43,731 nt of DNA from Gammaproteobacteria bacterium (lineage in GTDB: Bacteria > Pseudomonadota > Gammaproteobacteria > JAADGQ01): assembly GCA_021648145.1 (NCBI GenBank), contig JAKITI010000020.1, positions 1 through 43,731 on the forward strand, given 5' to 3'. Within the stretch, counting starts at the first letter, position 1; each line of letters begins with the position of its first letter. Positions 1-7,602 of this stretch are shown in pieces. Made by a program: the position numbers and the translations under genes. The notes below the pieces were generated by a model. It did no database searches, was not told where the DNA came from, and was given only the letters and a program-made list of their open reading frames with translations.

Positions 1-68
1 AAAGCGCTGTAGATAGTACAATTTCAAATGATTTTAAAGTTTGTCTAAACATATTTTTGAAGGAGTCA

Positions 69-500
69 ATGTTGGAATTAGAATGGCAGTATTCATTAAA
101 GCATATTTGCTGGAAAGAACTTTCCGAACTGTATAAAGTGACGCTTGGAAATAAGAAGCCGACAGATTTAGAAACAGCGTTTACAAATAGTATGTTTAGA
201 TGTTTTGTTTTTGAACAACGCAAGTTGATAGGTGTCGGCCGAGCTTTGGCAGATGGAATAGATTGTTCATATATCTGTGATGTTGCAGTTCATCCAGAGT
301 TTCAGGGTCTCGGTGTTGGTAAAAAAATTATTTCTAAGCTTGTGGAGTTATCAGCAGGCCACAAAAAAATTATTTTGTATGCATGTCCAGGCAAAGAGCC
401 ATTTTATAAAAAACTTGGTTTCAAACGTATGAGCACCGCTATGGCTATCTTCGAAAATCAAAGTCACGCAGTTGAGAGCGGTTTTGTTAATGAAACATAA
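69..500 (+). CDS. GNAT family N-acetyltransferase
   Basis: Predicted acetyl-CoA-dependent N-acetyltransferase of the GNAT superfamily; the substrate cannot be inferred. The acetyl-CoA loop is visible in the middle of the protein (VHPEFQGLGVGKKI, matching the Q/R-x-x-G-x-G signature), followed by the usual late FYKKLGF segment. At about 143 residues it has the length of a single-domain GNAT. The frame is open from a TTG at 57, but an AAGGAG lies inside that extension at 60-65, so the start is ATG 69 (short spacing) or TTG 72. The gene is AT-rich, unlike the GC-richer minus-strand block that begins at 815, so it may be cargo of the neighbouring mobile element or belong to the flank. The fold assignment is secure; the biological role is unknown. 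Confidence 0.85.
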   Translation: MLELEWQYSLKHICWKELSELYKVTLGNKKPTDLETAFTNSMFRCFVFEQRKLIGVGRALADGIDCSYICDVAVHPEFQGLGVGKKIISKLVELSAGHKKIILYACPGKEPFYKKLGFKRMSTAMAIFENQSHAVESGFVNET

Positions 501-571
501 TCGTAATTATGTCGCTGGGTGCATGAAAAATACACATAACAAAATGCTCCAGTGGACGTGCCAAAGCGTCG

Positions 572-748
572 TTATATTGCTGCAAAGTCCGGAGTGTCAA
601 ACAAACTTGCTTGCCGAGGTCTGTCTATAACTTCAATCATCTTTTCAGGCCAATATTTGCCCCACACTTTTGAATAATTTATAAGAGGCTGTCTGGCTAA
701 AATAGTATGGGCTGTAAATGTCCCCAAACGGCTCATTTTGCCGATCAT
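572..748 (-). CDS. small unrecognised ORF in the 501-814 gap
   Basis: A 58-codon frame from ATG 748 to TAA 572. It reads like protein, rich in Trp, Lys and Arg (for example SKVWGKYWPEKMIEVIDRP). I do not recognise it. It lies in the same frame as the STY4528-type gene and is separated from it only by that gene's TGA at 815-817; the frame is open without a stop from 814 down to 575. It could be a small gene with a poor ribosome binding site, a decayed 3' extension of its neighbour, or chance. The remaining 501-571 part of the 314-base gap holds only a weak imperfect hairpin. Confidence 0.3.
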   Translation of the reverse strand: MIGKMSRLGTFTAHTILARQPLINYSKVWGKYWPEKMIEVIDRPRQASLFDTPDFAAI

Positions 749-814
749 TTCCGTTAAAATAGGTTTGCTATTTGCCTCAAATGACCGAAAAAATGGTCTC
801 GTTTTGGGCCATTT

Positions 815-1594
815 TCACTCAATCTGGCATAGACCCATTTTTTTAATTTTTTTATCATCAATCGAGTCATAATCTGGCTGTTTTTCAGAGTTATTAACCG
901 CATCTGGATTACGGATACGGTTATTTGACTCTTTTTCATGATTAATAACCGTCTCTGGATAACGGGTACGGTTATTTCTTGTTTTATATTGATAACCGTT
1001 CAGACTGCGACTCACGGGGCCCGGGCTGATCGAGACATCTTCTGTGGCTATTTGATGGCGGAGCTGGTTTGAGACTTCTTTCGCTGTTTGTGCAATACGA
1101 GAAGTAGTGCTTTTCATTTGTTGATTCACATGCTGCATGTAGGATTCATCGAGAAACAGAGTGTCAGCCAGCGGTATGGGTTCATCATGGATGGCGTAGA
1201 TCGGACGATACCATGTGCCGCTGTCTGATCGTCCCACTTGAGCGCATAGCGTAATCCAGCGATAGAGCCTTAACACCTGTATTCGTTCACTGACAACTGA
1301 TGATGCTTTGCTGATCTGTTTTGCAATCTGTTGATGGCTCGGTAGCAGTGAGGGATGACCTGGGCGGGGGAGTGATTCGCGCAGCAGTGCCCAGATGATT
1401 TTTTCGTCCGACTCCAGCCGCTCGTTTGTCAGCAACTGGTGCGGGATGGCAATATGAGGGTTGCCGAGGTAGATGAAAGCCCCGGCATCCTTTGGGTCTG
1501 GATCATTGCCGAGTAAATCAACGGCCTGACCAATGTAGCTTTGTAGTGCCTGAATCTCTTTTGACGGAGTATTTTCTTTATTTGTCTGCATCAC
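815..1594 (-). CDS. STY4528-type ICE replication-associated protein
   Basis: A 259-residue protein resembling the STY4528 family of replication-region proteins of SPI-7/PFGI-1 islands, from its position and its central winged-helix-like part (HQQIAKQISKASSVVSERIQ, then LYRWITLC). The family is thought to act in element replication or maintenance; its biochemical role is not established. The second half is low in complexity and carries a 17-residue repeat (NNRxRxPxxVxNxEK) encoded by 51-bp DNA repeats. The C-terminal region I expect for the family is missing: the protein stops at TGA 815-817 and the frame then stays open for 80 more codons. Its start overlaps the end of the DUF2857-type gene by 17 nt, implying translational coupling. 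Family call moderately secure, integrity doubtful. Confidence 0.65.
   Translation of the reverse strand: MMQTNKENTPSKEIQALQSYIGQAVDLLGNDPDPKDAGAFIYLGNPHIAIPHQLLTNERLESDEKIIWALLRESLPRPGHPSLLPSHQQIAKQISKASSVVSERIQVLRLYRWITLCAQVGRSDSGTWYRPIYAIHDEPIPLADTLFLDESYMQHVNQQMKSTTSRIAQTAKEVSNQLRHQIATEDVSISPGPVSRSLNGYQYKTRNNRTRYPETVINHEKESNNRIRNPDAVNNSEKQPDYDSIDDKKIKKMGLCQIE
891..992. repeat. two direct 51-bp repeats with internal AACCG/CGGTT symmetry
   Basis: Units 891-941 and 942-992 are adjacent and match at about 38 of 51 positions by eye. The start of a third copy (ATAACCGTTC) follows at 992. Each unit holds AACCG and CGGTT as an inverted pair around a TCTGGAT core. The repeats encode the 17-residue repeat of the STY4528-type protein, so they may be coding repeats only, or iteron-like sites within a replication gene. 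Confidence 0.75.
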
Positions 1595-2162
1595 TCTTGC
1601 CCCCCCATGGATTACAATATTTGGAGGGGTTGTTTGGCTTGAGAAAATACCAGACCGGGGTCAGAGATATGCCAGTGCTTTCTCCAAGTGTCAGCCAGCC
1701 GACCAGAGGATCCGGGGTGGTGATTTGTTGCAGTGTATCGAGCACTTTCAGCGTTTCACTTTTTGACAGATTTCGAGGCTTGCCAGAGCCGCTGGCAACA
1801 CCTAGTATTTTACGTCTGCACTGAAATTCAGCGCGATCAACTGTTGCAATATCATAAAGCAATGGCTGCGGTGCGCCCATCTGTATCATCTTATTGACCT
1901 GTTCGTCGCGCAGACTTTTTTGCTCCATGTGTTTGATCATCAATACCAGTCGATTGTTGTCCGATGTAAAGTTGATAATGGATCCGCGAAAATTAATCAG
2001 GTCCATGTAGCTGCTGGTGCGCATTCTGGCCAGCAGCGCAGCGATTTCGACAGGAATACCCAGTTGTTTCAGCTCTTCGTGCTGGCCTTCCCGCCAGACT
2101 CTGACAATCAGGTCAATCGTGGCGCGATTGAGGTCAAAATAAAGATTATTGCGCTGTGTCAT
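1578..2162 (-). CDS. DUF2857-type ICE protein
   Basis: A 194-residue soluble protein placed between parB and the STY4528-type gene, where PFGI-1-type ICEs carry a DUF2857 protein. The call rests on that position, the size and the opening region (LNRATIDLIVRVWREGQ, then PVEIAALLARM). Function is unknown. A short C-terminal segment with LGWLTLGESTGISL-like character suggests a small helical DNA-binding or regulatory domain, which is inference. The start ATG lies inside the last codons of parB (17-nt overlap) and the stop inside the STY4528-type gene, so the four genes appear translated as one coupled unit from the parA promoter. Confidence 0.6.
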   Translation of the reverse strand: MTQRNNLYFDLNRATIDLIVRVWREGQHEELKQLGIPVEIAALLARMRTSSYMDLINFRGSIINFTSDNNRLVLMIKHMEQKSLRDEQVNKMIQMGAPQPLLYDIATVDRAEFQCRRKILGVASGSGKPRNLSKSETLKVLDTLQQITTPDPLVGWLTLGESTGISLTPVWYFLKPNNPSKYCNPWGGKSDADK

Positions 2163-3744
2163 TATTTTTCCTCCGCATCTCTTTTTCTTTTATTGCAATG
2201 GCAATAACGAGATCTTCGAGCTCTCGGAATCCTGTGCGTAACTCCGTTAGCGTGGCGATCAGTTTGTCATCGTGATGCTGGTGCAGTACCAGAATTTCCT
2301 GGGTGCATATAATATCCGCAAAGGACGCAAAAAATGGATTTTCAAAAGCCAGTTTCAGTATTAATTCAGGTTGCATAATCTTGGTGGTATCGCCCGACGC
2401 GAACAAGCCACAGGCTGCCATGCGGTAAAGGTGCATGAATACGCCGCCCTGGGGGTCTTGATCTTCGAGAAAAAAATTGGGGGCGGTGACCAGAAATCCG
2501 CTGCCAAAATCGACAGGTTCGATCAGATGGCCAATATCCCAGGCCTCTGCAAGTTGCTGGGCGAGCTGGCAGGTACGATCACGCAGTGAGGCAAGCACAG
2601 CTGCAGCCAGCGCCGCTGCATCTTCAGCGGCGAGCGGGGGCGGGGAGGCCGAGAGCGTTGATTCAGATTGAGAGACCCGTTGCCGGAGTTGTTCCAGCTT
2701 GTCCTGTGGTCTGAGGATTGGGCCAGGCATCGGTTTTTCTGAGACTGGATCAGTCGCCGGGCGTGAGACCAGAGGGCTCGCCTCCAGAGCGCCTATGCCA
2801 CTATGAATAGCGCTTGGTGCATGGGTGGTGTCTATTTTGCTGTCTAAGCTCGTCAGCGGCTTGCCTGAGGCTATGGCATCACATTCAATAGCTACCGTCT
2901 GGTAATGGATCTGTAATTGTTTGCCGATTTCAATATCCAGTGTTTTTTGAATGGCCGCGAGATCCAGTGATTCAGTATCGTGATCCTTCAGCGCTTCATG
3001 CCAGAGCAGCTCAAAACCAGAGTCTCCCAGCTCCTGACCTCGTTCATGATCCAGCCAGTATTTGCGATAGGTCGTGTCGAGTTTGCGCAGCCTGGTTATC
3101 ACTGGCCGTCCGGCACCGGCCCAGAGGGCGACCGGAATGAATGGCAGCAGCGTATTGGCGGCATATTCGTAGCGGGTCAGGTTTTGTGATCCGAGCGTCC
3201 AGCCGCTCATCGTAATTTTTTTTGCCAGCTCGCGCCCGGAAAGTGTGCCAGGCTCTTCTGCTTCAAATAGCTGACGCATCTTGATTGCCGCACTGGCTTT
3301 TTCGATGAAGAGCAGATCACCGCGCTGTTCGTTTTCGGCCATGTGGCCGGCCATTGTGTCAATTTCATTGATCCAGGGCTCGAACTGACACTCAATGCGG
3401 TAGAAGCGTTCGTCGTCTGTCTCTTCGTACAGTTCGCGCAGAATTTCCAGGCGGGTGTTACCGCCCGACTTGATCATGAAATTTTTGTCACTTGCATGGC
3501 GGCGGGTGATTTTGGGTGGTTGATCCAGTCCCCGATTGCGAATGGACTCCTTGATTTCATCGAACTTTGGATTGCGCGACTGGCGCGGGTTATTGTTGTA
3601 CGGCACTAGCTGATCCAGTGTCACCGCAAATTGAGTTTTACCCAGCGGATCACTGCCATGATCATGATCACTGTTTTTTGTCTGGAATGTTTCAGGGTTC
3701 AGTAGTTGTACAACATCTTTATTGGTCAGTGATTTCTTGCTCAT
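2146..3744 (-). CDS. ParB family partition protein of the ICE
   Basis: A 532-residue ParB-family protein that would bind centromere-like sites and work with the adjacent ParA to hold the excised element in dividing cells. The N-terminal ParB/Srx-type region is visible: LVPYNNNPRQSRNP, then IRNRGLDQPPKI, SGGNTRLEILREL, and AENEQRGDLLFIEKA, corresponding to the ENxxR segment of ParB boxes. A long helical centre and an alanine-rich linker follow. It is much longer than chromosomal ParB (about 290 residues) but normal for ICE-type ParB. Its ATG overlaps the parA stop in an ATGA arrangement, with GGAG just upstream. Confidence 0.85.
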   Translation of the reverse strand: MSKKSLTNKDVVQLLNPETFQTKNSDHDHGSDPLGKTQFAVTLDQLVPYNNNPRQSRNPKFDEIKESIRNRGLDQPPKITRRHASDKNFMIKSGGNTRLEILRELYEETDDERFYRIECQFEPWINEIDTMAGHMAENEQRGDLLFIEKASAAIKMRQLFEAEEPGTLSGRELAKKITMSGWTLGSQNLTRYEYAANTLLPFIPVALWAGAGRPVITRLRKLDTTYRKYWLDHERGQELGDSGFELLWHEALKDHDTESLDLAAIQKTLDIEIGKQLQIHYQTVAIECDAIASGKPLTSLDSKIDTTHAPSAIHSGIGALEASPLVSRPATDPVSEKPMPGPILRPQDKLEQLRQRVSQSESTLSASPPPLAAEDAAALAAAVLASLRDRTCQLAQQLAEAWDIGHLIEPVDFGSGFLVTAPNFFLEDQDPQGGVFMHLYRMAACGLFASGDTTKIMQPELILKLAFENPFFASFADIICTQEILVLHQHHDDKLIATLTELRTGFRELEDLVIAIAIKEKEMRRKNNDTAQ

Positions 3745-4628
3745 GATTGATCTCCTTCTGGCTTGAGTTTTGGATCATGGGGGCTCCACTGCGGGGTGAT
3801 ATCTGACAGATGCGGCAACAGTTCATGCACTAGCTCAAGCATGGTGTCATGCGCCGATGCGGCAGGATTTTTATATTGTTTGTTATATCGTTTGACCTCA
3901 TAGCGATGCACCGGTATCTGGCGACCTGTCGCCTGATTGTATGCCGCCATACTGGGCACGACTGTCTCCAGTATTGAAATTTTGCCGCGAGACTCCATAT
4001 AAAATGCCTTGCGCAACTCCTGCGCCGCAAGATCCGTATCGCTGGTGCGATCCAGGCCATAGATGAGGCCGAACATGGGCGGGATGGACGGCAGCCCTGT
4101 CTGGATCCCCGGAGGGGGCTCCAGGCGGTGCAGCATTCCGACTGTGTTGCGAATGAACTCCTTGGCTGCAATCCATTCTGGTGCGATGGGCGATAGCAGC
4201 ACATCGCTGGCCCGGATAGCCATCTCTTGCAGCTCACCGGTGCCATCGGCTCCTTTTGTGTCGATGATGATGTAATCATACTGATCATCGAGTTTCAGCA
4301 GGGCGGCATGAAGATACTGAAAGTGACTGGATGACTGACGAATCCATGTATTAATGGTTTTTTCCGGGTCATCGGACAAGATGATATCGAGATTGGGTAT
4401 TTCTGTACGACTGATACAGTCTTCGGCACTGGCTGATGTTACTAGCTGATGCAGCCCGCCGGGCGCTTTGTGAGACAGCTTAAAATAGGATGACAGGGAT
4501 TGCTGGTGATCTGCATCTATCACCAGTGTTTTTTGTCCCATATCAGCTAAAATACCGCCGAGATTAGCGGTCAGCGTTGTTTTGCCGACCCCGCCTTTGG
4601 TTGATACAAGTGCATATTTTTTTGCCAC
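3741..4628 (-). CDS. ParA/Soj family partition ATPase of the ICE
   Basis: A 295-residue Walker-type partition ATPase. The deviant P-loop KGGVGKTT starts at residue 11, the switch region IDADHQQSLSSYF follows near residue 38, and the Walker B-like DYIIIDTKGADG lies near residue 117. In PFGI-1-type elements this Soj-like protein promotes maintenance of the excised circular form. Translation begins at GTG 4628, preceded by GGAGAAGG at good distance; there is no ATG alternative. It is the first gene of the four-gene minus-strand unit and lies about 110 nt from the tRNA-Thr-like boundary. The upstream region holds no promoter I would defend. Confidence 0.88.
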   Translation of the reverse strand: MAKKYALVSTKGGVGKTTLTANLGGILADMGQKTLVIDADHQQSLSSYFKLSHKAPGGLHQLVTSASAEDCISRTEIPNLDIILSDDPEKTINTWIRQSSSHFQYLHAALLKLDDQYDYIIIDTKGADGTGELQEMAIRASDVLLSPIAPEWIAAKEFIRNTVGMLHRLEPPPGIQTGLPSIPPMFGLIYGLDRTSDTDLAAQELRKAFYMESRGKISILETVVPSMAAYNQATGRQIPVHRYEVKRYNKQYKNPAASAHDTMLELVHELLPHLSDITPQWSPHDPKLKPEGDQS

Positions 4629-4737
4629 AAACCTTCTCCGTTATAATAAAAATCACGGAGTACAACTGAAATATTTTAATACGTGCTATCCATGTCTTCC
4701 TGAAGTCTCTTTACAAAAAATATTACAATGCTACAAT

Positions 4738-4805
4738 GTTGCCGAAGCTGAACTTATTGATTTGTAATCAGCCGGTCGTAAGTTCGATTCTTATCGCCAG
4801 CTCCA
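4738..4805 (+). pseudogene. tRNA-Thr(UGU) 3' part, likely att copy, D-arm missing
   Basis: From about 4758 the sequence is a normal 3' tRNA part: anticodon loop TTTGTAA (anticodon TGT) closed by TCAGC, a T-arm with GTTCGATTC, acceptor strand CGCCAGC, discriminator T and encoded CCA ending at 4805. Upstream it departs from a tRNA, yet GTTGCCG at 4738-4744 could pair with the acceptor strand (five Watson-Crick pairs, one wobble, one mismatch). Eight or nine bases including the D-arm are missing, giving 68 nt in total. The simplest reading is an att site left by ICE integration into the 3' end of a tRNA-Thr gene whose intact copy lies outside the window. A decayed tRNA is the alternative. Confidence 0.65.
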
Positions 4806-4821
4806 TTTTTCAAATAATGAT

Positions 4822-4908
4822 GCCGAGGTGGCGGAATTGGTAGACGCGCCGGATTCAAAATCCGGTTCCCACGCGGGAGTGAGAGTTCGATTCTCTCTCT
4901 CGGCACCA
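4822..4908 (+). tRNA. tRNA-Leu(CAA)
   Basis: An 87-nt class II tRNA. The acceptor GCCGAGG pairs with TCTCGGC (last pair wobble). It has the D-arm GGCGGAATTGGTAGACGCG, anticodon stem CCGGA/TCCGG around TTCAAAA with anticodon CAA, a long variable arm (CCCACGCGGG), T-arm GAGAG-TTCGATT-CTCTC and encoded CCA. It decodes UUG. It sits 16 nt after the tRNA-Thr copy, so the two were probably neighbours in one tRNA cluster before the element inserted. Confidence 0.95.
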
Positions 4909-4972
4909 GATGTCTCTAAAACAGTTTTTTCTGTTATATTTCTATCGCAAATAATTTAACTGCATTTAATAC

Positions 4973-5002
4973 TTGACTGTTTTAGTATGAAATTTATATA
5001 CT
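4973..5002 (+). promoter_or_regulatory. sigma70-type promoter of the peroxiredoxin gene
   Basis: TTGACT at 4973-4978 and TATACT at 4997-5002 are separated by 18 nt and lie about 60 nt before the peroxiredoxin start. There is one mismatch from consensus in each box. No operator-like dyad is obvious next to it. Confidence 0.7.
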
Positions 5003-5064
5003 CTGACAAGTTTTATTGGAACGAATATTTGCTTTAAACAACATAGAAATTTGAGGAATAAATA

Positions 5065-5664
5065 ATGAGTGTTTTAGTCACTAAGCAAGCCCCTGATTTT
5101 ACTGCAACCGCAGTGATGCCTGATAATAGTTTTAAAGAAGACTTTAAATTATCTGATTATAAAGGAAAGTATGTTGTTCTTTTCTTTTATCCTTTAGATT
5201 TTACTTTTGTTTGCCCTTCAGAAATTATTGCTTTTGATCATCGTCTAAAAGAGTTTGAAGGGCGTGGTGTTCAAGTTATAGGTTGCTCTGTGGATTCTCA
5301 TTTTTCTCACTTGGCATGGAAAAATACTGCAATTAATAAGGGTGGAATCGGTAATGTTCAATATCCAATGGTTGCAGATTTAAGTAAAAGTATTGCGCGT
5401 GACTATGATGTTCTTTTTGGTGAAGAAGTTGCATTGCGTGGTTCTTTCTTGATTGATACCGAGGGTTTGGTACGTCACCAGGTTGTGAACGATCTACCTC
5501 TGGGGCGTAATATTGATGAGATGTTACGTATGATTGATGCGTTACAGTTTACTGAAAAGCATGGCGAGGTTTGCCCCGCAGGCTGGAAAACTGGAGATAA
5601 AGCGATGACTCCAACAGCCGAAGGTGTTGCTTCATATCTGGAGTCTGAGTCTAAAGGACTATAA
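5065..5664 (+). CDS. 2-Cys peroxiredoxin (AhpC/Prx1 type)
   Basis: A thiol peroxidase that reduces hydrogen peroxide and organic hydroperoxides in the cytoplasm. The peroxidatic cysteine is C50 in [13 protein letters not shown] and the resolving cysteine is C170 in EVCPAGW, so it is a typical 2-Cys enzyme. At 199 residues it has the full family length. GAGGA lies seven bases before the ATG. The gene has its own promoter (4973-5002) and terminator (5672-5708), so it is probably monocistronic. No ahpF or reductase gene is adjacent; the electron donor may be thioredoxin, which is inference. Confidence 0.95.
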   Translation: MSVLVTKQAPDFTATAVMPDNSFKEDFKLSDYKGKYVVLFFYPLDFTFVCPSEIIAFDHRLKEFEGRGVQVIGCSVDSHFSHLAWKNTAINKGGIGNVQYPMVADLSKSIARDYDVLFGEEVALRGSFLIDTEGLVRHQVVNDLPLGRNIDEMLRMIDALQFTEKHGEVCPAGWKTGDKAMTPTAEGVASYLESESKGL

Positions 5665-5671
5665 TATTTTA

Positions 5672-5708
5672 TTAAGGGAGCGGTTATTTGCCGCTCCTTA
5701 AAGTTTTT
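5672..5708 (+). terminator. intrinsic terminator after the peroxiredoxin gene
   Basis: TTAAGGGAGCGG and CCGCTCCTTAA form a stem with one bulged G around a TTATTTG loop, followed by AGTTTTT. It separates the peroxiredoxin gene from purD. Confidence 0.85.
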
Positions 5709-5724
5709 GAGTAAGTGCCTCTGT

Positions 5725-7017
5725 ATGAATATTCTTATTGTTGGTGGTGGTGGGCGTGAGCATGCATTAGCCTGGAAGGCTGCTCAGTCATCTAAAGTAA
5801 GTCAGGTTTTTGTTGCGCCTGGTAATGCAGGTACAGCACTTGAAAACAGAGTGAAAAATGTTGATATTGCTGCAGATGATATTGCTGCACTGATTAGTTT
5901 TTCACAAAAAGAGAGTATTGATCTCACTATTGTTGGGCCAGAAGTTCCATTAGTGCTCGGTATTGTTGATGCATTTTCTGAGGCAGGGTTACGCTGCTTT
6001 GGGCCAACAGCTGATGCGGCTCAATTGGAAGGTTCAAAAGTATTCACGAAAGATTTTCTTGTGCGTCATCATATACCAACAGCAGCTTACGGAGCATTTA
6101 CTGAGATTAAACCCGCTGTTGACTTTATTCGTCAACAAGGTGCGCCTATTGTTGTAAAAGCTGATGGGTTAGCGGCGGGAAAAGGTGTCATTCTTGCTCA
6201 AACAGAAGGCGAAGCAATTACCGCTGTTGAAGATATGTTATCTGGTAATGGTTTTGGCGAAGCGGGTCACCGTGTGGTGATTGAAGAATTTTTGTTGGGC
6301 GAAGAAGCCAGCTTTATTGTGATGGTGGATGGTAAAAATATTTTACCATTGGCAACCTCGCAAGATCACAAGGCGCGTGATGAACAAGATAAAGGGCCGA
6401 ACACAGGTGGAATGGGAGCATACTCACCTGCTCCTGTTGTAACGAACGCTATATTTGATCGCATCATGAAGGAAGTGATTGAGCCAACAGTGAAAGGTCT
6501 TGCAGATGAAGCGATGCCTTATACAGGATTTTTGTATGCGGGAGTGATGATTGATGAGTCGGGTGTTCCCAAAGTACTTGAGTACAATTGCCGTTTTGGA
6601 GATCCTGAAACACAGCCAATTTTAATGCGCTTGAAGTCAGATATTATTGAGCTGTGTGAAGCCGCTTTGAATAAGAGGTTGGATCAAATTGTAGTTGAGT
6701 GGGACTCTCGTTCGGCATTGGGTGTTGTATTAGCTGCGGGTGGTTATCCCAATGAGTATGACAAAGGCGATATTATTTATGGTCTCAATAAAGAGGCTAT
6801 GGATGATGCAAAAATATTCCATGCAGGAACAGCAAGCCAGAGTGGTGATGTTGTGACTGCGGGAGGGCGCGTGTTATGTGCGTGTGCTCTGGGTGATTCG
6901 GTTGGACAAGCACAGCAGCGTGCTTATCAGCTTGTTGATCAAATAAGCTGGAATGGAATGTTTTACCGTAAGGATATTGGTTACCGTGCTATTGAGCGTG
7001 AAAATCAAGAGCAATAA
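5725..7017 (+). CDS. purD: phosphoribosylamine-glycine ligase (GAR synthetase)
   Basis: Second enzyme of de novo purine synthesis: it joins glycine to 5-phosphoribosylamine using ATP. The N-terminal MNILIVGGGGREHALAWKA is diagnostic, and the ATP-grasp part shows PIVVKADGLAAGKGVI, a Gly-rich GPNTGGMGAYSPAP segment and VLEYNCRFGDPETQP. The frame opens at TTG 5707, but the family begins directly with MNILIVGG, so ATG 5725 is chosen; that gives 430 residues, the usual length. No strong ribosome binding site is visible. purH, often its partner, is not in the window; purF lies about 10 kb away. Confidence 0.95.
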   Translation: MNILIVGGGGREHALAWKAAQSSKVSQVFVAPGNAGTALENRVKNVDIAADDIAALISFSQKESIDLTIVGPEVPLVLGIVDAFSEAGLRCFGPTADAAQLEGSKVFTKDFLVRHHIPTAAYGAFTEIKPAVDFIRQQGAPIVVKADGLAAGKGVILAQTEGEAITAVEDMLSGNGFGEAGHRVVIEEFLLGEEASFIVMVDGKNILPLATSQDHKARDEQDKGPNTGGMGAYSPAPVVTNAIFDRIMKEVIEPTVKGLADEAMPYTGFLYAGVMIDESGVPKVLEYNCRFGDPETQPILMRLKSDIIELCEAALNKRLDQIVVEWDSRSALGVVLAAGGYPNEYDKGDIIYGLNKEAMDDAKIFHAGTASQSGDVVTAGGRVLCACALGDSVGQAQQRAYQLVDQISWNGMFYRKDIGYRAIERENQEQ

Positions 7018-7035
7018 CACTATGAAGCAACTTAA

Positions 7036-7602
7036 TTGAGCGGTTGGAAATTAAGGCAGGCTACTAAAATCATTCGAAAGGGTGGGGTGATTGCTTACCC
7101 CACCGAAGCAGTTTATGGTTTAGGCTGTAACCCTTGGAGTGAAGAAGCAGTTTTATCACTACTGGCCTTAAAACGTCGCTCTATTGACAAAGGGTTGATT
7201 TTGATTGCATCAAACCTTCAACAGTTAGCTCCTTTTGTGGGCGATCTCGACTCTTCAATCAAACGGCGTATTTTACCCACGTGGCCAGGGCCTGTCACTT
7301 GGTTGATTCCTCCTGTTTCATGTTGTCCTTCATTTCTGTATGGTCAGCACAATACGCTTGCTGTACGAGTGACAAATCACCCTGTAGTGATTGCTTTATG
7401 TAACCAGCTTGGTTCTGCTTTAGTTTCTACAAGTGCAAATATTCAAGGTCAGATGGCTGCACGTACTTCACTTCGAGTTCGAAAAATATTTGGTGATCAG
7501 CTGGACTTTATTTTATCAGGCGAAACAAGCGGGCAATTATTTCCGAGCAAAATTTTTCATGCACAAACGGGGGCTATTGTGCGCGATGCTATTCAGCGTT
7601 AG
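7036..7602 (+). CDS. tsaC: threonylcarbamoyl-AMP synthase (TsaC/Sua5-YciO-YrdC family)
   Basis: Makes threonylcarbamoyl-AMP from threonine, bicarbonate and ATP for the t6A37 modification of ANN-decoding tRNAs. Family signatures: GGVIAYPTEAVYGLGC at the N-terminus, KRRSIDKGLILIA, WPGPVTWLIP, LAVRVTNHP and LVSTSAN. At 188 residues it is the short TsaC form without the Sua5 C-terminal domain. A stop codon precedes the TTG at 7036 directly and no ATG follows in the conserved N-terminal region, so TTG is the likely start, 18 nt after purD. Its last 14 bases overlap the convergent GGDEF gene. Confidence 0.92.
   Translation: MSGWKLRQATKIIRKGGVIAYPTEAVYGLGCNPWSEEAVLSLLALKRRSIDKGLILIASNLQQLAPFVGDLDSSIKRRILPTWPGPVTWLIPPVSCCPSFLYGQHNTLAVRVTNHPVVIALCNQLGSALVSTSANIQGQMAARTSLRVRKIFGDQLDFILSGETSGQLFPSKIFHAQTGAIVRDAIQR

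Larger units (their letters stand above)
572..4805. mobile_element. end of a PFGI-1/SPI-7-type ICE bounded by a tRNA-Thr 3' copy
   Basis: Four minus-strand genes, ParA, ParB, DUF2857-type and STY4528-type, overlap end to start in the order typical of the replication/partition end of PFGI-1/SPI-7-type integrative conjugative elements. In such elements this end lies opposite the integrase and next to one att copy. Here the block ends beside the 3' part of a tRNA-Thr gene, with host tRNA-Leu directly beyond, so 4758-4805 is the likely element boundary. Base composition is visibly richer in G+C than the flanking peroxiredoxin-purD region. The dnaB-like helicase gene often found between parA and parB is absent. 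No integrase, mobilisation or type IV transfer gene is in the window, and the left boundary is unknown; the coordinates given cover only the supported part. Confidence 0.7.

Noticed and set aside
534-577. attC-like inverted ends (ACATAAC ... GTTATAT) after the GNAT gene, suggesting an integron cassette
   Set aside because: The ends do not fit RYYYAAC/GTTRRRY, the inner arms are only 4 bp with a 14-nt one-sided bulge, and no second site or integron integrase is visible.
754-939. 61-codon minus-strand frame overlapping the end of the STY4528-type gene
   Set aside because: It overlaps the larger gene in another frame and has no homology I recognise. A frameshift joining the two cannot be excluded but is not supported.
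4582-4767. 61-codon plus-strand frame across the parA start and tRNA-Thr copy
   Set aside because: It runs antisense to the parA start and into the tRNA; no binding site or recognisable sequence.
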